A stretch of 64,000 bases of DNA from Pseudalkalibacillus berkeleyi (GCF_021608225.1 NZ_JAKIJS010000001.1:2046001-2110000), one strand, 5' to 3'. Positions 38,090 through 46,931 are shown, counted from the first letter of the stretch. Notes: generated by a model from the letters alone, not told the origin. Translations and numbers: made by a program.

Positions 38090-38739
38090 TCGGTATTTTC
38101 TTTTCCTGATAAAGATTTTCCGTCATAGTTAATACAAAGCGAATCATTCACCCAATCCTGGATGGTGCTCAAATATTTAGATGTAAAATATCGATCATTA
38201 ACTGAGAATTGATAAACTTCTTTAATATATTGTGGGTATAAGAAAGGCATAAATAACATACTTCTAAGTTGCAATGTCACCATGTTCTTTGACATTGGAT
38301 TAAATTCCTTCTGTTTAACCCCTTTATCGAGTATGGCATTAAAATAATACTTCTCTTTCATTAAATAAGTTGTCATAATTTCACGGACAAGTGTTGTATC
38401 GATGCTAATTTCCCTATGGACTAGTCTTGCCGCTTGGGATCGTCCTTGTTGATAAATGATGACCTCTTCTATCAACTTAATCAAACAGCTTCGAGCAGAG
38501 TTTTTCTCCAACTTCTTATAGGCATCTTCTAAGACATAAAGATATCCTTCTAGAAATGAAGACATAAGAAACTCTAGTAAGCCCTTCTTTCCTCCAAAAT
38601 AATAAGAGATTAAAGAGACATTTACTCCTGCTTTCTCAGCGATATCACGTACGGATGTTCCCGAATAGCCATTGTTGTTAAAAAGGTTAGCTGCCGCTTC
38701 AGCTACTTTCTCTTTGGTGATGGATACAGCCTTATTCAT
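38068..38739 (-). CDS. refZ: TetR-family regulator RefZ (YttP)
   Basis: A 223-aa TetR-family DNA-binding protein that in B. subtilis helps shift FtsZ from midcell to the pole at sporulation. The N-terminal helix-turn-helix reads GYSGTSVRDIAEKAGVNVSL followed by ISYYFGGKKGLLE (residues 25-55), and the rest is an all-helical ligand/dimer domain. ATG 38739 follows TGAGGTGATTTGCC. The position between hisJ and ytsP identifies it as RefZ rather than another TetR protein. Confidence 0.9.
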   Translation of the reverse strand: MNKAVSITKEKVAEAAANLFNNNGYSGTSVRDIAEKAGVNVSLISYYFGGKKGLLEFLMSSFLEGYLYVLEDAYKKLEKNSARSCLIKLIEEVIIYQQGRSQAARLVHREISIDTTLVREIMTTYLMKEKYYFNAILDKGVKQKEFNPMSKNMVTLQLRSMLFMPFLYPQYIKEVYQFSVNDRYFTSKYLSTIQDWVNDSLCINYDGKSLSGKENTEAPLAAP

Positions 38740-38886
38740 GGCAAATCACCTCATCATACGTTCTATACTTACAACATTCGTCCTTTCTTTCGAAAATCCT
38801 TTTTGTTACACGTGACTTATTCAATGAAACTTTCTACATTATTTGATAAGATAAGACTAATTTCTAGCATAGCGAGGAGAATTACC

Positions 38887-39366
38887 ATGTTTGACGTCGA
38901 AAATTACACAGGCTCACGCGAAGAAAACTATCAAATGGTTATCAAGCAGTTGAAAGCATTGCTCGATGGAGAGACGAACCAAATTGCAAATCTTTCAAAT
39001 GCCTCAGCATTATTGAATCAATTTTTAACAGACGTTAACTGGGTAGGTTTTTACTTAATGGAAGAAAAGGGTCTAGTACTCGGACCATTTCAGGGTCTAC
39101 CAGCTTGCGTTAGAATCCCTGTTGGAAGAGGCGTTTGTGGAACAGCTGTTCAAGATAGAACAACGATGCTAGTAGAAGATGTGCATCAATTCCCAGGACA
39201 TATCGCTTGTGATGCTGCATCAAGATCAGAGGTCGTCGTACCGATTGTTAAGAACAATCAGGTAATAGGTGTACTTGATATCGATAGTCCTACACCATCC
39301 CGATTTGATGAAATCGACAAGAATTATCTCGAAAAATTCGTCGAAGAATTACAGAACCATATATAA
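38887..39366 (+). CDS. ytsP: GAF-domain protein, free methionine-(R)-sulfoxide reductase
   Basis: A 159-aa single GAF domain protein. The three cysteines of free methionine-R-sulfoxide reductases are present: Cys74 (GLPACVRIP), Cys84 (GRGVCGTAV) and Cys108 (GHIACDAAS), so I infer the reductase activity known for E. coli YebR/fRMsr. ATG 38887 follows GCGAGGAGAATTACC; the frame extends upstream without a ribosome site. The position after refZ matches B. subtilis ytsP. Confidence 0.92.
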   Translation: MFDVENYTGSREENYQMVIKQLKALLDGETNQIANLSNASALLNQFLTDVNWVGFYLMEEKGLVLGPFQGLPACVRIPVGRGVCGTAVQDRTTMLVEDVHQFPGHIACDAASRSEVVVPIVKNNQVIGVLDIDSPTPSRFDEIDKNYLEKFVEELQNHI

Positions 39367-39445
39367 AATTGAAAAGGACTGTCTTATAAGTCCAGATTGT
39401 AATCCATGTTAAATGCTAATGTTGATAATCAGATTAAATTCACGA

Positions 39446-39559
39446 CACTCCTGCTGGAATAGCGAGCCAGGCAAGACCCACAGCGAATGCACATCATAGA
39501 ACGGACATCCCTGCCTAAATGAGCAAGGAGGCTTGCGCTTCGCCCGCGGAAAGGGAGTG
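39446..39559. repeat. Bacillaceae-type intergenic repeat (ACTCCTGC...GCGGAAAG)
   Basis: This 114-bp element starts CACTCCTGCTGGAATAGCGA and ends CCGCGGAAAGGGAGTG; CACTCC and GGAGTG are inverted ends. The wording (ACTCCTGC, AGCGAG, CAAGGAGGCTTG, CCCGCGGAAAG) is what I recall for a repeat common between genes in Bacillus genomes. It has no gene and is much more GC-rich than its flanks. It fills most of the gap between ytsP and the lyase gene. Confidence 0.6.
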
Positions 39560-39600
39560 AATTTCAAGGATATCAACATAACATTTTCAGAACCAATGTG

Positions 39601-39654
39601 AAAAAGGGCTGTCAGAAAATCAGTTATCACTGACTTTCTGGACAGCCCCTTTTT
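39601..39654 (-). terminator. Terminator after methionine gamma-lyase-like gene
   Basis: AAAAAGGGCTGTC pairs with GACAGCCCCTTTTT (39601-39613 with 39641-39654) and an inner arm CAGAAAGTCAG/CTGATTTTCTG extends it. The minus strand ends in TTTTT. Confidence 0.88.
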
Positions 39655-39657
39655 ATA

Positions 39658-40860
39658 TTATACCGTTTCAGTCATATCACTGTTTTTATAAGCCTTTAGC
39701 CCTTGCTCGATATCTGCCCAAATATCTTCCTTTGCTTCAAGACCGATGGAAAGTCGGACTAATGTATCTGAGATTCCCATTTTCGCTCTCGCTTCTTCTC
39801 CTACAACAGCATGCGTCATCGTTGCAGGATGCTGAATCAATGTCTCCGCATCGCCTAAACTTACCGCGATCTTTATCATCTTCATCGTATTGAGGAAATT
39901 TTGAGCGTCTTTCTTATCCCCTTTAAGTGTAAAACTGATTAATCCACCAGGACGATCCATCTGTTTATTTGCAATCATGTAATCTCTGAACTGAGGGTCT
40001 CCTGGATAAGCGATCGATTCCACCATTGGATGTGCTTTCAACTTTTCAAAAATGTAACTTGCGTTATCACAATGTCGATCCATACGAATCGGTAAGGTCT
40101 TCAATCCACGTAGTAATAACCATGCGTCGAATGGCGACATGATTCCACCGATATCCTTTTGTGTAGTAGAGGCTAGGAACTTAATGGTTTCTGCATCACT
40201 TACAACAAGTCCAGCAACGACATCTCCATGTCCTCCGATATATTTTGTCGCGCTATGAATGACGATATGACAACCAAATTCTAATGGTCGTTGGAGGTAT
40301 GGCGTGCTAAACGTATTGTCCACAACAACCGTAACATTGTGCTTTTCTGCAATTTTCCCGATCATTTCTAAATCAACAAGTGTCATCGTTGGGTTGATTG
40401 GTGTTTCTATAAACAGGACCTTAGTGTTCGGTTGAATGTGCGCCTCAATCACTTCAGGGTCTGTCATGCTGATGAGGTCATGTTCGATTCTGTACTTCTC
40501 TTCCATCATTTGTAGCAATCCGAACGTACAACCATATACACCTTGAGAACAAAGAATGTGATCATCAGATTTCGTTAATCCTAGTAGAACAGCAGAAACG
40601 GCTGCCATACCAGATCCGAACGCTAAACCTTTTTCTCCACCTTCTAGTACTGCAATACGGTCCTCAAGCATTTTAACTGTCGGATTTCCTAGTCGAGAGT
40701 ATATATAACCTTCTTCTTCACCTGCAAAACGTTGTTCACCTGTTTCCGCATTCGGAAAAACAAAAGTAGATGTTGGATATATGGGTGGTGCTAATGCTCC
40801 ATGATGCTGATCAGATGAGTAACCTGAATGTATGACTTCTGTTTCAATCCTCTTCTTCAC
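39658..40860 (-). CDS. Methionine gamma-lyase-like PLP enzyme
   Basis: A 400-aa Cys/Met-metabolism PLP enzyme. The PLP lysine is Lys206 in HSATKYIGGHGD. Tyr109 and Cys111 in VYGCTFGLL match the tyrosine and cysteine of methionine gamma-lyases, which split methionine to methanethiol, ammonia and 2-oxobutanoate; cystathionine lyases usually lack that cysteine. The call within the family is inferred. GTG 40860 is the start, nine bases after AAAGGAG. A perfect cre match lies 24 bp upstream. In B. subtilis this slot between ytsP and rpsD holds ytrP, so the gene is a local substitution. Confidence 0.85.
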   Translation of the reverse strand: MKKRIETEVIHSGYSSDQHHGALAPPIYPTSTFVFPNAETGEQRFAGEEEGYIYSRLGNPTVKMLEDRIAVLEGGEKGLAFGSGMAAVSAVLLGLTKSDDHILCSQGVYGCTFGLLQMMEEKYRIEHDLISMTDPEVIEAHIQPNTKVLFIETPINPTMTLVDLEMIGKIAEKHNVTVVVDNTFSTPYLQRPLEFGCHIVIHSATKYIGGHGDVVAGLVVSDAETIKFLASTTQKDIGGIMSPFDAWLLLRGLKTLPIRMDRHCDNASYIFEKLKAHPMVESIAYPGDPQFRDYMIANKQMDRPGGLISFTLKGDKKDAQNFLNTMKMIKIAVSLGDAETLIQHPATMTHAVVGEEARAKMGISDTLVRLSIGLEAKEDIWADIEQGLKAYKNSDMTETV

Positions 40861-40883
40861 TGCTGAACACTCCTTTATCTGTA

Positions 40884-40897
40884 TGTAAACGCTTTCT
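40884..40897. promoter_or_regulatory. Cre site before methionine gamma-lyase-like gene
   Basis: On the minus strand AGAAAGCGTTTACA fits the degenerate cre consensus WGWAANCGNTNWCA at all 14 positions. It lies 24 bp before the GTG start, where CcpA would block transcription, so carbon repression of this catabolic gene is inferred. Confidence 0.6.
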
Positions 40898-40973
40898 GAT
40901 TCTATCGTATCATATTAATGGATATTATTGTGTTACATTATATGGAGGGATTTCAAGATTTGATTGTGCGCTG

Positions 40974-41002
40974 TTGACTTTTGCGCCTAAACGTTATACA
41001 CT
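40974..41002 (+). promoter_or_regulatory. Sigma-A promoter of rpsD
   Basis: TTGACT (40974-40979) is 17 nt from TACACT (40997-41002). It would give a leader of about 195 nt ahead of rpsD. Confidence 0.6.
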
Positions 41003-41024
41003 ATTCTTTGTGTAAATTAAGACA

Positions 41025-41205
41025 GCCATGTGAAATCACGTGAGCCCTCTCATTATGTTCCTTGTAGTTGCGGCTGTTCACAAGGTGCATCGCGTAGCTT
41101 CAAGCTGTCGAAGTGAGGATGTATGAAAACATAATGAACACGTGAGCGATCACACCGGCACTGTTTTTGTTTCACAACAAAAAATCAGTGAAGGAGGAGT
41201 CAATT
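41025..41205 (+). promoter_or_regulatory. Structured S4-type leader of rpsD
   Basis: The leader can form one long interrupted helix: GCCATGTGA with TCACACCGGC (41025-41033, 41150-41159), the two self-complementary CACGTG copies (41037 and 41139), and a perfect 10-bp stem TCATTATGTT/AACATAATGA (41050-41059, 41128-41137). A further hairpin (CACTG...CAGTG, 41159-41190) ends at the ribosome site. B. subtilis rpsD is autoregulated by S4 binding its leader; this fold fits that role. Confidence 0.65.
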
Positions 41206-41808
41206 ATGGCTCGTTATACAGGACCAAAATGGAAAATCTCTCGTCGTCTAGGAATCTCTCTTAGTGGGACTGGGAAAGAATTAGAAAAGCGTCCTTACGC
41301 TCCTGGACAACATGGTCCAAACCAGCGTAAGAAGATGTCTGAATACGGATTACAACTTCAGGAGAAGCAAAAGCTTCGTCACATGTACGGTGTGAACGAA
41401 CGTCAATTCCGTAAAATGTTTGATCAAGCTGGTAACATGAATGGTATCCACGGTGAAAACTTCATGATTCTTCTTGAATCACGTTTAGATAACCTTGTTT
41501 ATCGTTTAGGACTTGCACGTACTCGTCGTCAAGCTCGTCAATTGGTTGGACACGGACACGTAACTGTAGATGGAAAGCGCGTTGACATCCCATCTTACCG
41601 TGTAGCACCAGGACAAGTTATCGGACTTCGTGAAAAGTCTCGCAACCTTGACATCGTTAAGGAAGCACTTGAAGTAAGCAACTTCGTACCAGAATACCTT
41701 ACTTTCGACGAAAACAAGCTTGAAGGTTCTTACACTCGCTACCCTGAGCGTTCTGAACTTCCAGCTGAAATCACTGAAGCACTTATCGTTGAGTTCTACT
41801 CTCGTTAA
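41206..41808 (+). CDS. rpsD: 30S ribosomal protein S4
   Basis: A primary 16S rRNA-binding protein that nucleates the 30S body. The 200-aa product starts [18 protein letters not shown] and carries the S4 RNA-binding domain (about 92-155, [20 protein letters not shown] followed by [14 protein letters not shown]). ATG 41206 follows AAGGAGGAGTCAATT; codon use is biased as in highly expressed genes. It is unlinked from the main ribosomal clusters, as in B. subtilis, and has a structured leader and a strong terminator. Confidence 0.99.
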   Translation: MARYTGPKWKISRRLGISLSGTGKELEKRPYAPGQHGPNQRKKMSEYGLQLQEKQKLRHMYGVNERQFRKMFDQAGNMNGIHGENFMILLESRLDNLVYRLGLARTRRQARQLVGHGHVTVDGKRVDIPSYRVAPGQVIGLREKSRNLDIVKEALEVSNFVPEYLTFDENKLEGSYTRYPERSELPAEITEALIVEFYSR

Positions 41809-41824
41809 TAGTGACTTTCAGAAT

Positions 41825-41854
41825 ACCCTCGAACTTCGTGTTCGAGGGTTTTTT
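41825..41854 (+). terminator. Terminator after rpsD
   Basis: ACCCTCGAAC and GTTCGAGGGT form a 10-bp stem followed by TTTTTTG. Confidence 0.92.
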
Positions 41855-41913
41855 GTTTGGATTTAAATGCTCTTGTGCACACTGAAATTTCACAAACTTA
41901 AATTATTTAGAAA

Positions 41914-41935
41914 AGAACCGGCAGCAGCCGGTTCT
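41914..41935 (-). terminator. Second tyrS-side hairpin
   Basis: AGAACCGGC and GCCGGTTCT form a 9-bp stem with loop AGCA; the minus strand then reads TTTTC. It stands in tandem behind the hairpin at 41960-41981 and could back it up. Confidence 0.65.
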
Positions 41936-41959
41936 CTCATCATCACATTTAAATAAATG

Positions 41960-41981
41960 AAGCCGCCCTACTGGACGGCTT
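41960..41981 (-). terminator. Terminator after tyrS
   Basis: AAGCCGCCC and GGACGGCTT form a 9-bp stem with one mismatch directly past the tyrS stop; the T-run (CATTTATTT) is weak. Confidence 0.65.
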
Positions 41982-41991
41982 TCCTATTATT

Positions 41992-43236
41992 TTACTTCGT
42001 AATTTTCACGAATTTGCGTTTTCCGACTTGGACGATCATTCCGTCCTCTACAGCAATTTGTGCTTGAACGTCGTCGACTTTTTCTTGGTTGATCTTCACG
42101 CCGCCGTTTTGAATCATTCGGCGCGCTTCACCTTTCGAATTCAACATTCCGAGATCGACAATCAGCTCTACAATCCACTTTTCATCATCGCCAGCCCATG
42201 TGTGCTCTGGAATATCATCCGGTAATGCACCCTTCGAGAATACAGTGCGGAAATGTTTTTCTGCAGCTACAGCTTCATCATGTCCGTGGTACATTTCAAC
42301 GAATGTTTTTGCGAGCTTAATCTTCATATCACGAGGGTGGAGATCTCCGCTTTGCACGCCTTCCTCAATTGCACGCACTTCATTCATCGGAAGTGGTGTC
42401 GCCAATTCGAAGTATTTTATCATCAAGTCATCTGGAATAGACATTGATTTTCCGAAAATCTCATTCGGATGCTCATCAATTCCGATATAGTTGTTCAGTG
42501 ACTTCGACATTTTACGGACGCCGTCCAGTCCTTCGATTAACGGCAACGTGATCGTCACTTGCTTTTCTTTCCCGTACTCTTCTTGAAGTTGGCGACCCAT
42601 TAACAAGTTGAACTTTTGGTCTGTTCCACCAATCTCGATATCACTTTCAAGAGCTACAGAATCGTAACCTTGCATTAGTGGGTAGAAAAATTCATGAATG
42701 GAGATTGCCTGACCTGACTTGTAACGTTTCTCAAAATCATCACGCTCGAGCATGCGTGCTACAGTTACTTTTGCAGAAAGCTCAATAACATCAGCGAAAT
42801 CGAGCTTAGAAAGCCACTTCGCGTTAAAGTGAACAGTCGTCTTGTCCATATCAATAATTTTTCCAAATTGATGAATGTATGTCTTAGCGTTTTCTTTGAT
42901 TTCAAAATCAGTTAACTGCTTACGCGTTTCAGATTTCCCTGTTGGGTCACCAATACGACCTGTAAAATCACCAATCAACAGCTGAATTTCATGACCAAGC
43001 TCTTGGAACTGCCTCATTTTATGCAACGGTACAGTATGACCGACATGTACGTCCGGTGCTGTTGGATCCAGACCTAGCTTCACCTTTAAAGGTGTCCCTG
43101 TTGCAATCGATTTTTCGAGCTTCTTCTTCAAATCAGCCTCGGGTACAATCTCCACGATCCCTCTTTTCAAAACTTCAAGTTGCCGTTCAACCTCAGCCAT
43201 TTGCTCCTGACTCAATTCAAATTTCTGATCCATCAT
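41992..43236 (-). CDS. tyrS: Tyrosyl-tRNA synthetase, TyrRZ type
   Basis: Charges tRNA-Tyr. The product is about 414 aa with the class I signatures HVGH (64-67, in [17 protein letters not shown]) and KMSKS (242-246), and a C-terminal S4 domain (about 350-414). KMSKS and PTAPDVH place it in the TyrZ-like clade, not in the TyrS clade (HIGH and KFGKT) that B. subtilis has beside rpsD. ATG 43236 or 43233 are both possible; TTG 43251 precedes the ribosome site GGGAG. Expression is controlled by an upstream T-box with a UAC specifier. Confidence 0.95.
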   Translation of the reverse strand: MMDQKFELSQEQMAEVERQLEVLKRGIVEIVPEADLKKKLEKSIATGTPLKVKLGLDPTAPDVHVGHTVPLHKMRQFQELGHEIQLLIGDFTGRIGDPTGKSETRKQLTDFEIKENAKTYIHQFGKIIDMDKTTVHFNAKWLSKLDFADVIELSAKVTVARMLERDDFEKRYKSGQAISIHEFFYPLMQGYDSVALESDIEIGGTDQKFNLLMGRQLQEEYGKEKQVTITLPLIEGLDGVRKMSKSLNNYIGIDEHPNEIFGKSMSIPDDLMIKYFELATPLPMNEVRAIEEGVQSGDLHPRDMKIKLAKTFVEMYHGHDEAVAAEKHFRTVFSKGALPDDIPEHTWAGDDEKWIVELIVDLGMLNSKGEARRMIQNGGVKINQEKVDDVQAQIAVEDGMIVQVGKRKFVKITK

Positions 43237-43273
43237 CCAATCTCCCTTCAATCCTCATATTCTTTTTTTTTAC

Positions 43274-43500
43274 ATAAAAAAACGTCCCTTTCGCTATGAA
43301 AGGAACGTGATAGACGCGGTACCATCCTTATTGAAGCACATAAATACCGTGCTTCCACTTCATTAAATAACGGCTCATCACCGCCTTTTGCTACTACAAT
43401 TTTCACAAAAGGTGCTCGAGGAGGTAATTCACAAAGTCCTTTGTACTGGTTTACACCGACCACCAGCTCTCTTAAACAGTGAGGATTATTGCTACTTATT
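43274..43500 (-). promoter_or_regulatory. Tyrosine T-box riboswitch
   Basis: The minus strand carries the T-box core GGATGGTACCGCG (43315-43327), which pairs with uncharged tRNA, followed by a terminator hairpin (ACGTTCCTTTC with GAAAGGGACGT, 43282-43308) and a T-run. The stem I start AGAGAGCTGGTGG lies at 43460-43472. The triplet UAC at 43424-43426, in GAATTACC, is in the expected specifier-loop place and codes tyrosine. An 86-codon frame across this region is a shadow of the riboswitch. Confidence 0.92.
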
Positions 43501-43582
43501 CCTGTCATTGCAATATAGACGTATGTAAAACCTAGCTTTAGAGCAAGGTTTACCCTTAGTTACGTGTAAAAAGTATAATCAT

Positions 43583-43612
43583 TTTGTACCACATCTGACT
43601 TTCAAATGTCAA
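43583..43612 (-). promoter_or_regulatory. Probable promoter of the tyrS T-box transcript
   Basis: TTGACA (43607-43612) is perfect; TACAAA (43583-43588) follows after 18 nt. It lies about 75 nt before the T-box stem I. Confidence 0.5.
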
Positions 43613-43697
43613 ATTATGCTCCGGAAATGTCGAAGAAAGGTATTCCACGTATTAGGTATGTGCTATAATTAAGGTTGAAATTTAGGGGGGTATGAGG

Positions 43698-46574
43698 ATG
43701 AATCACCTAACTTCCTTCATAGAAAAGTTGAAACACTTCATGAAGGTTTTAGATGATAAGAACATATTTAAGTTCAGCCGAATTACAGGGAAAGTGGTCT
43801 GGAACTTATTCTTGATCTTATTAGTAATTACTGTTGCTGGAGGATTTTTTGCAACGGGCGTAGGAGCAGGTTATTTCGCTTCTCTCGTTAAAGACGAACC
43901 GATCCGTACTTACGATAACATGAAGAATGATATATACAACTACTCAGAGACAAGTAAAATATATTTTGAAGATGGAACATTACTCGGGAACCTACGATCA
44001 GACGTCATCCGACAAGAGGTAAAGATTAAAGACATCTCACCTCATTTAGTCGATGCAGTAGTCGCAACAGAAGATCAGTATTTCCATGAGCATGATGGCA
44101 TCGTACCAAAAGCAATCGCACGTGCCATATTTCAAGAAGTTACGGGTGCTGCTGTCCAAACAGGTGGTAGTACACTCACTCAACAGTTAGTCAAAAACCA
44201 AATTCTTACTCGTGAAGTTTCATTTGATCGTAAGGCGAAAGAAATGCTCTTAGCTTTACGTCTAGAACGTTATTTTGAAAAAGATGAAATTCTTGAAGCA
44301 TACCTTAATATCGTGCCATTCGGACGTAATGCTTCAGGTAGAAATGTAGCTGGTATTCAAGCAGCAGCACAAGGGATTTTTGGTGTTGATGCTAAGGAAT
44401 TAAGTCTTCCACAAGCAGCATTCATTGCTGGTTTACCGCAAAGTCCATTTGGTTATACACCTTTTACAAATGATGGGAAAGTAAAGGAGAACTTAAACGC
44501 TGGTCTTACAAGAATGAAGACCGTTCTTTCAAGAATGCATACCGGAGGGTACATAACAAAAGAACAATATGAAAAAGCCCTTGCAACGGATATTACGAAA
44601 GAATTTGCTAAGGATTCACCAAGTCCATTTGAGCAATATCCTCACTTAACAATGGAGATTGAGCGAAGAGCAATTAATGTTATGAAAAAACAGTTGGCCG
44701 AGCAAGATGGTAAGAAATATTCAGAGCTCACTTCAACTGAAAGAGTTAGTTACAAGAAAGCAGCAGAGCTTGAATTAAGAAAAAAAGGATACAAAATTCA
44801 CACTACAATTAATAAGCCAGTATATGATGCCATGCAGGCTGCAAAAAATAAGGTGCCATATGGCAGAGATATTATCAACCCAGATACGGGTGAGAAAGAA
44901 ATAGAAGATGTTGGTGCAGTATTGCTTGATAACAAAACAGGTGCAATCATTAGTTTCGTAGGTGGTCGTGATTATTATCAAGAAAACTTGAATCACGCAA
45001 CACAATCCATAAGACCTAATGGTTCAACGATGAAGCCATTACTCGTATATGCACCAGCAATGGAACAGGGCATCATTCAGCCTGGGTCCATCATTCCGGA
45101 CACAAAATTCTCTTATAGTGGAACCGGCAGTGGGAAAGCCTGGACGCCTAGTAACTACTCTAAAAGTTACCATGGACTTGTAACCGCGCGTAAAGCTTTA
45201 CAGTGGTCCTACAATATTCCTGCCGCTAGAACATATGTGAAAATGGATCCATTAAAGGCTACTGAAAACCTTTATAAAATGGGCTTCACTTCACTTAAAG
45301 AGAACGAGCGATACCACAGAGCCCTTGCTCTTGGAGGCATGGAAGATGGCGTATCAGTTGAGGAAGCAACAAACGCTTATGCAACTTTCGGGAACAGCGG
45401 AGAGTTTGTAGATGGATTCATGATTTCTAAAATAGAATCTAAGGATGGCTCTGATCTTTATAGTCATAAACCTAAGAAAACCAAAGTCTTTTCACCGCAA
45501 ACCGCCTATTTAACAATCGACATGATGCGCACCGTAGTTAAGAGTGGTACAGCAGGTGGTCTAAGCAGTATGCTAGATTATCCAGGTGAGGACTGGGCAG
45601 GTAAGACTGGAACGACTCAGAGTGTTGAAGATGCATGGTTTATTGCAACAAATCCTAAGCTAACAATGGGACTAAGACTCGGATACGATACACCTACACA
45701 GATCGATGAATCACATGGTGGTCACGGAAGACGAAGCCAAAGAGTTTGGGCAGCTTTAATGAACGCAGCATATAAAGCAGACCCGGACTTAAGAAGTGGC
45801 AGCACAAGACATAAACGACCTGGTGGAATCGTAACCGCTTCATTCTGTGGTATTTCCGGAAAGCTTCCATCTCCTTTATGTAAGGAAGCTGGACTTGTGA
45901 AAACAGACTTGTTCAACGTGAAGTATTTACCAAAAACGCAGGATGACAGCTTGCAACAAGTGAAATACGTTGTAAACTCTCAAGGAAAGAAATTCAAGGC
46001 ACTAGCAAGTACACCAGGAAGCTTTACTTCTGACGGTGTCATGATTAAAGAAGAATATTTCAAAGACATTGATTTAAAAGACGTCATTAAAGATGATTGG
46101 GACAACATCATCGGTGAAGACGAATTAGCCGATAACGGGAAAGCGCCATCTGCCGTCGGTATTAAGAAAAGTGGTAGTAGTCTTACTTGGGGTGCATCTG
46201 GTGAAAATGATGTCATTGGATATCGAGTCTACCGAACCCCTAATGGCTCTGATTCATACAGTAAAGTTGGAGAAGTGAAAGGTGGAGACGCTACGAGCTT
46301 CAAGATTTCTGGAGGAAACTTTACGTACATCGTACGAGCGGTAGACATTTCAGGTAAAGAATCGAAGAACAGCAATGCTGTTAAAGTCGGTGAGGATCCG
46401 AAACCTGAACCGCCTCCTGAGAAGCCAGAAGATCCGAAGAAACCCAAAGATCCACCACCTCCTGGAGACGGTGACAAACCTAAACCACCCAAACCACCAG
46501 TCGATCCACCTCCATCTGGAGAGGATGACGGAGACGGTGAAGGTGACAGCGGAGACAATAACGGAAACGGTTAA
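43698..46574 (+). CDS. Class A penicillin-binding protein with fibronectin-III tail
   Basis: A bifunctional peptidoglycan glycosyltransferase/DD-transpeptidase of 958 aa. One membrane helix (about 33-60) is followed by the GT51 domain (catalytic Glu125 in VVATEDQYFHEHDG; GGSTLTQQLVKNQ) and the transpeptidase domain with STMK (about 442), SYN (about 503) and KTGT (about 636). Residues about 815-897 resemble a fibronectin type III domain (LTWGASGENDVIGYRVYRTP), and the last 60 residues are proline/glycine/aspartate-rich. ATG 43698 is seven bases from AGGGGGG. It is divergent from tyrS. Confidence 0.95.
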   Translation: MNHLTSFIEKLKHFMKVLDDKNIFKFSRITGKVVWNLFLILLVITVAGGFFATGVGAGYFASLVKDEPIRTYDNMKNDIYNYSETSKIYFEDGTLLGNLRSDVIRQEVKIKDISPHLVDAVVATEDQYFHEHDGIVPKAIARAIFQEVTGAAVQTGGSTLTQQLVKNQILTREVSFDRKAKEMLLALRLERYFEKDEILEAYLNIVPFGRNASGRNVAGIQAAAQGIFGVDAKELSLPQAAFIAGLPQSPFGYTPFTNDGKVKENLNAGLTRMKTVLSRMHTGGYITKEQYEKALATDITKEFAKDSPSPFEQYPHLTMEIERRAINVMKKQLAEQDGKKYSELTSTERVSYKKAAELELRKKGYKIHTTINKPVYDAMQAAKNKVPYGRDIINPDTGEKEIEDVGAVLLDNKTGAIISFVGGRDYYQENLNHATQSIRPNGSTMKPLLVYAPAMEQGIIQPGSIIPDTKFSYSGTGSGKAWTPSNYSKSYHGLVTARKALQWSYNIPAARTYVKMDPLKATENLYKMGFTSLKENERYHRALALGGMEDGVSVEEATNAYATFGNSGEFVDGFMISKIESKDGSDLYSHKPKKTKVFSPQTAYLTIDMMRTVVKSGTAGGLSSMLDYPGEDWAGKTGTTQSVEDAWFIATNPKLTMGLRLGYDTPTQIDESHGGHGRRSQRVWAALMNAAYKADPDLRSGSTRHKRPGGIVTASFCGISGKLPSPLCKEAGLVKTDLFNVKYLPKTQDDSLQQVKYVVNSQGKKFKALASTPGSFTSDGVMIKEEYFKDIDLKDVIKDDWDNIIGEDELADNGKAPSAVGIKKSGSSLTWGASGENDVIGYRVYRTPNGSDSYSKVGEVKGGDATSFKISGGNFTYIVRAVDISGKESKNSNAVKVGEDPKPEPPPEKPEDPKKPKDPPPPGDGDKPKPPKPPVDPPPSGEDDGDGEGDSGDNNGNG

Positions 46575-46587
46575 TTAATAGGAATAC

Positions 46588-46618
46588 AAAAGGACTGACC
46601 ATGGCGGTCAGTCCTTTT
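46588..46618. terminator. Bidirectional terminator after the penicillin-binding protein gene
   Basis: AAAAGGACTGACC and GGTCAGTCCTTTT form a 13-bp perfect stem with a 5-nt loop. It lies between convergent genes, with Ts on either side when read in each direction. Confidence 0.88.
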
Positions 46619-46619
46619 A

Positions 46620-46895
46620 TCATGCATGAAATCCACTTACAGCAAAGAAGGAAATGGCGAAAATAAATAGCATTCCACAGAATTGTATGATGACACCTAC
46701 GACACTGCATACAAAACCTGCTGTCGCAATCCCCTTTCCTTGTTCATTCGTTTGCTTGATTTCTTTAGATGCTTTTCTTGATAAGAAAATACCAATGATG
46801 CCCAGTACAAATCCAATAATCGGCAATGCAATAGAGAGAATACCGAGAATCAGTGAAATAATAGATTTATTATTCGTTTGCGTAGCACGATCCAT
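46620..46895 (-). CDS. DUF4190 membrane protein
   Basis: A 91-aa protein with a polar N-terminus and two hydrophobic segments (about 13-36 and 60-88), joined by a basic loop (LSRKASKEIKQTNEQGKGIATAGF). This is the layout of DUF4190 proteins, whose function is unknown. ATG 46895 follows AGAGGAGTGGGTAT. It opens the accessory block that runs to 58.4 kb. Confidence 0.8.
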   Translation of the reverse strand: MDRATQTNNKSIISLILGILSIALPIIGFVLGIIGIFLSRKASKEIKQTNEQGKGIATAGFVCSVVGVIIQFCGMLFIFAISFFAVSGFHA

Positions 46896-46931
46896 ATACC
46901 CACTCCTCTATTAAGTCTACTTATTTACATC

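Noticed and set aside
43248-43508. 86-codon minus-strand frame upstream of tyrS
   Set aside because: It lies wholly in the T-box leader; the sequence is explained by stem I, the specifier and the GGATGGTACCGCG core, and it lacks a ribosome site.
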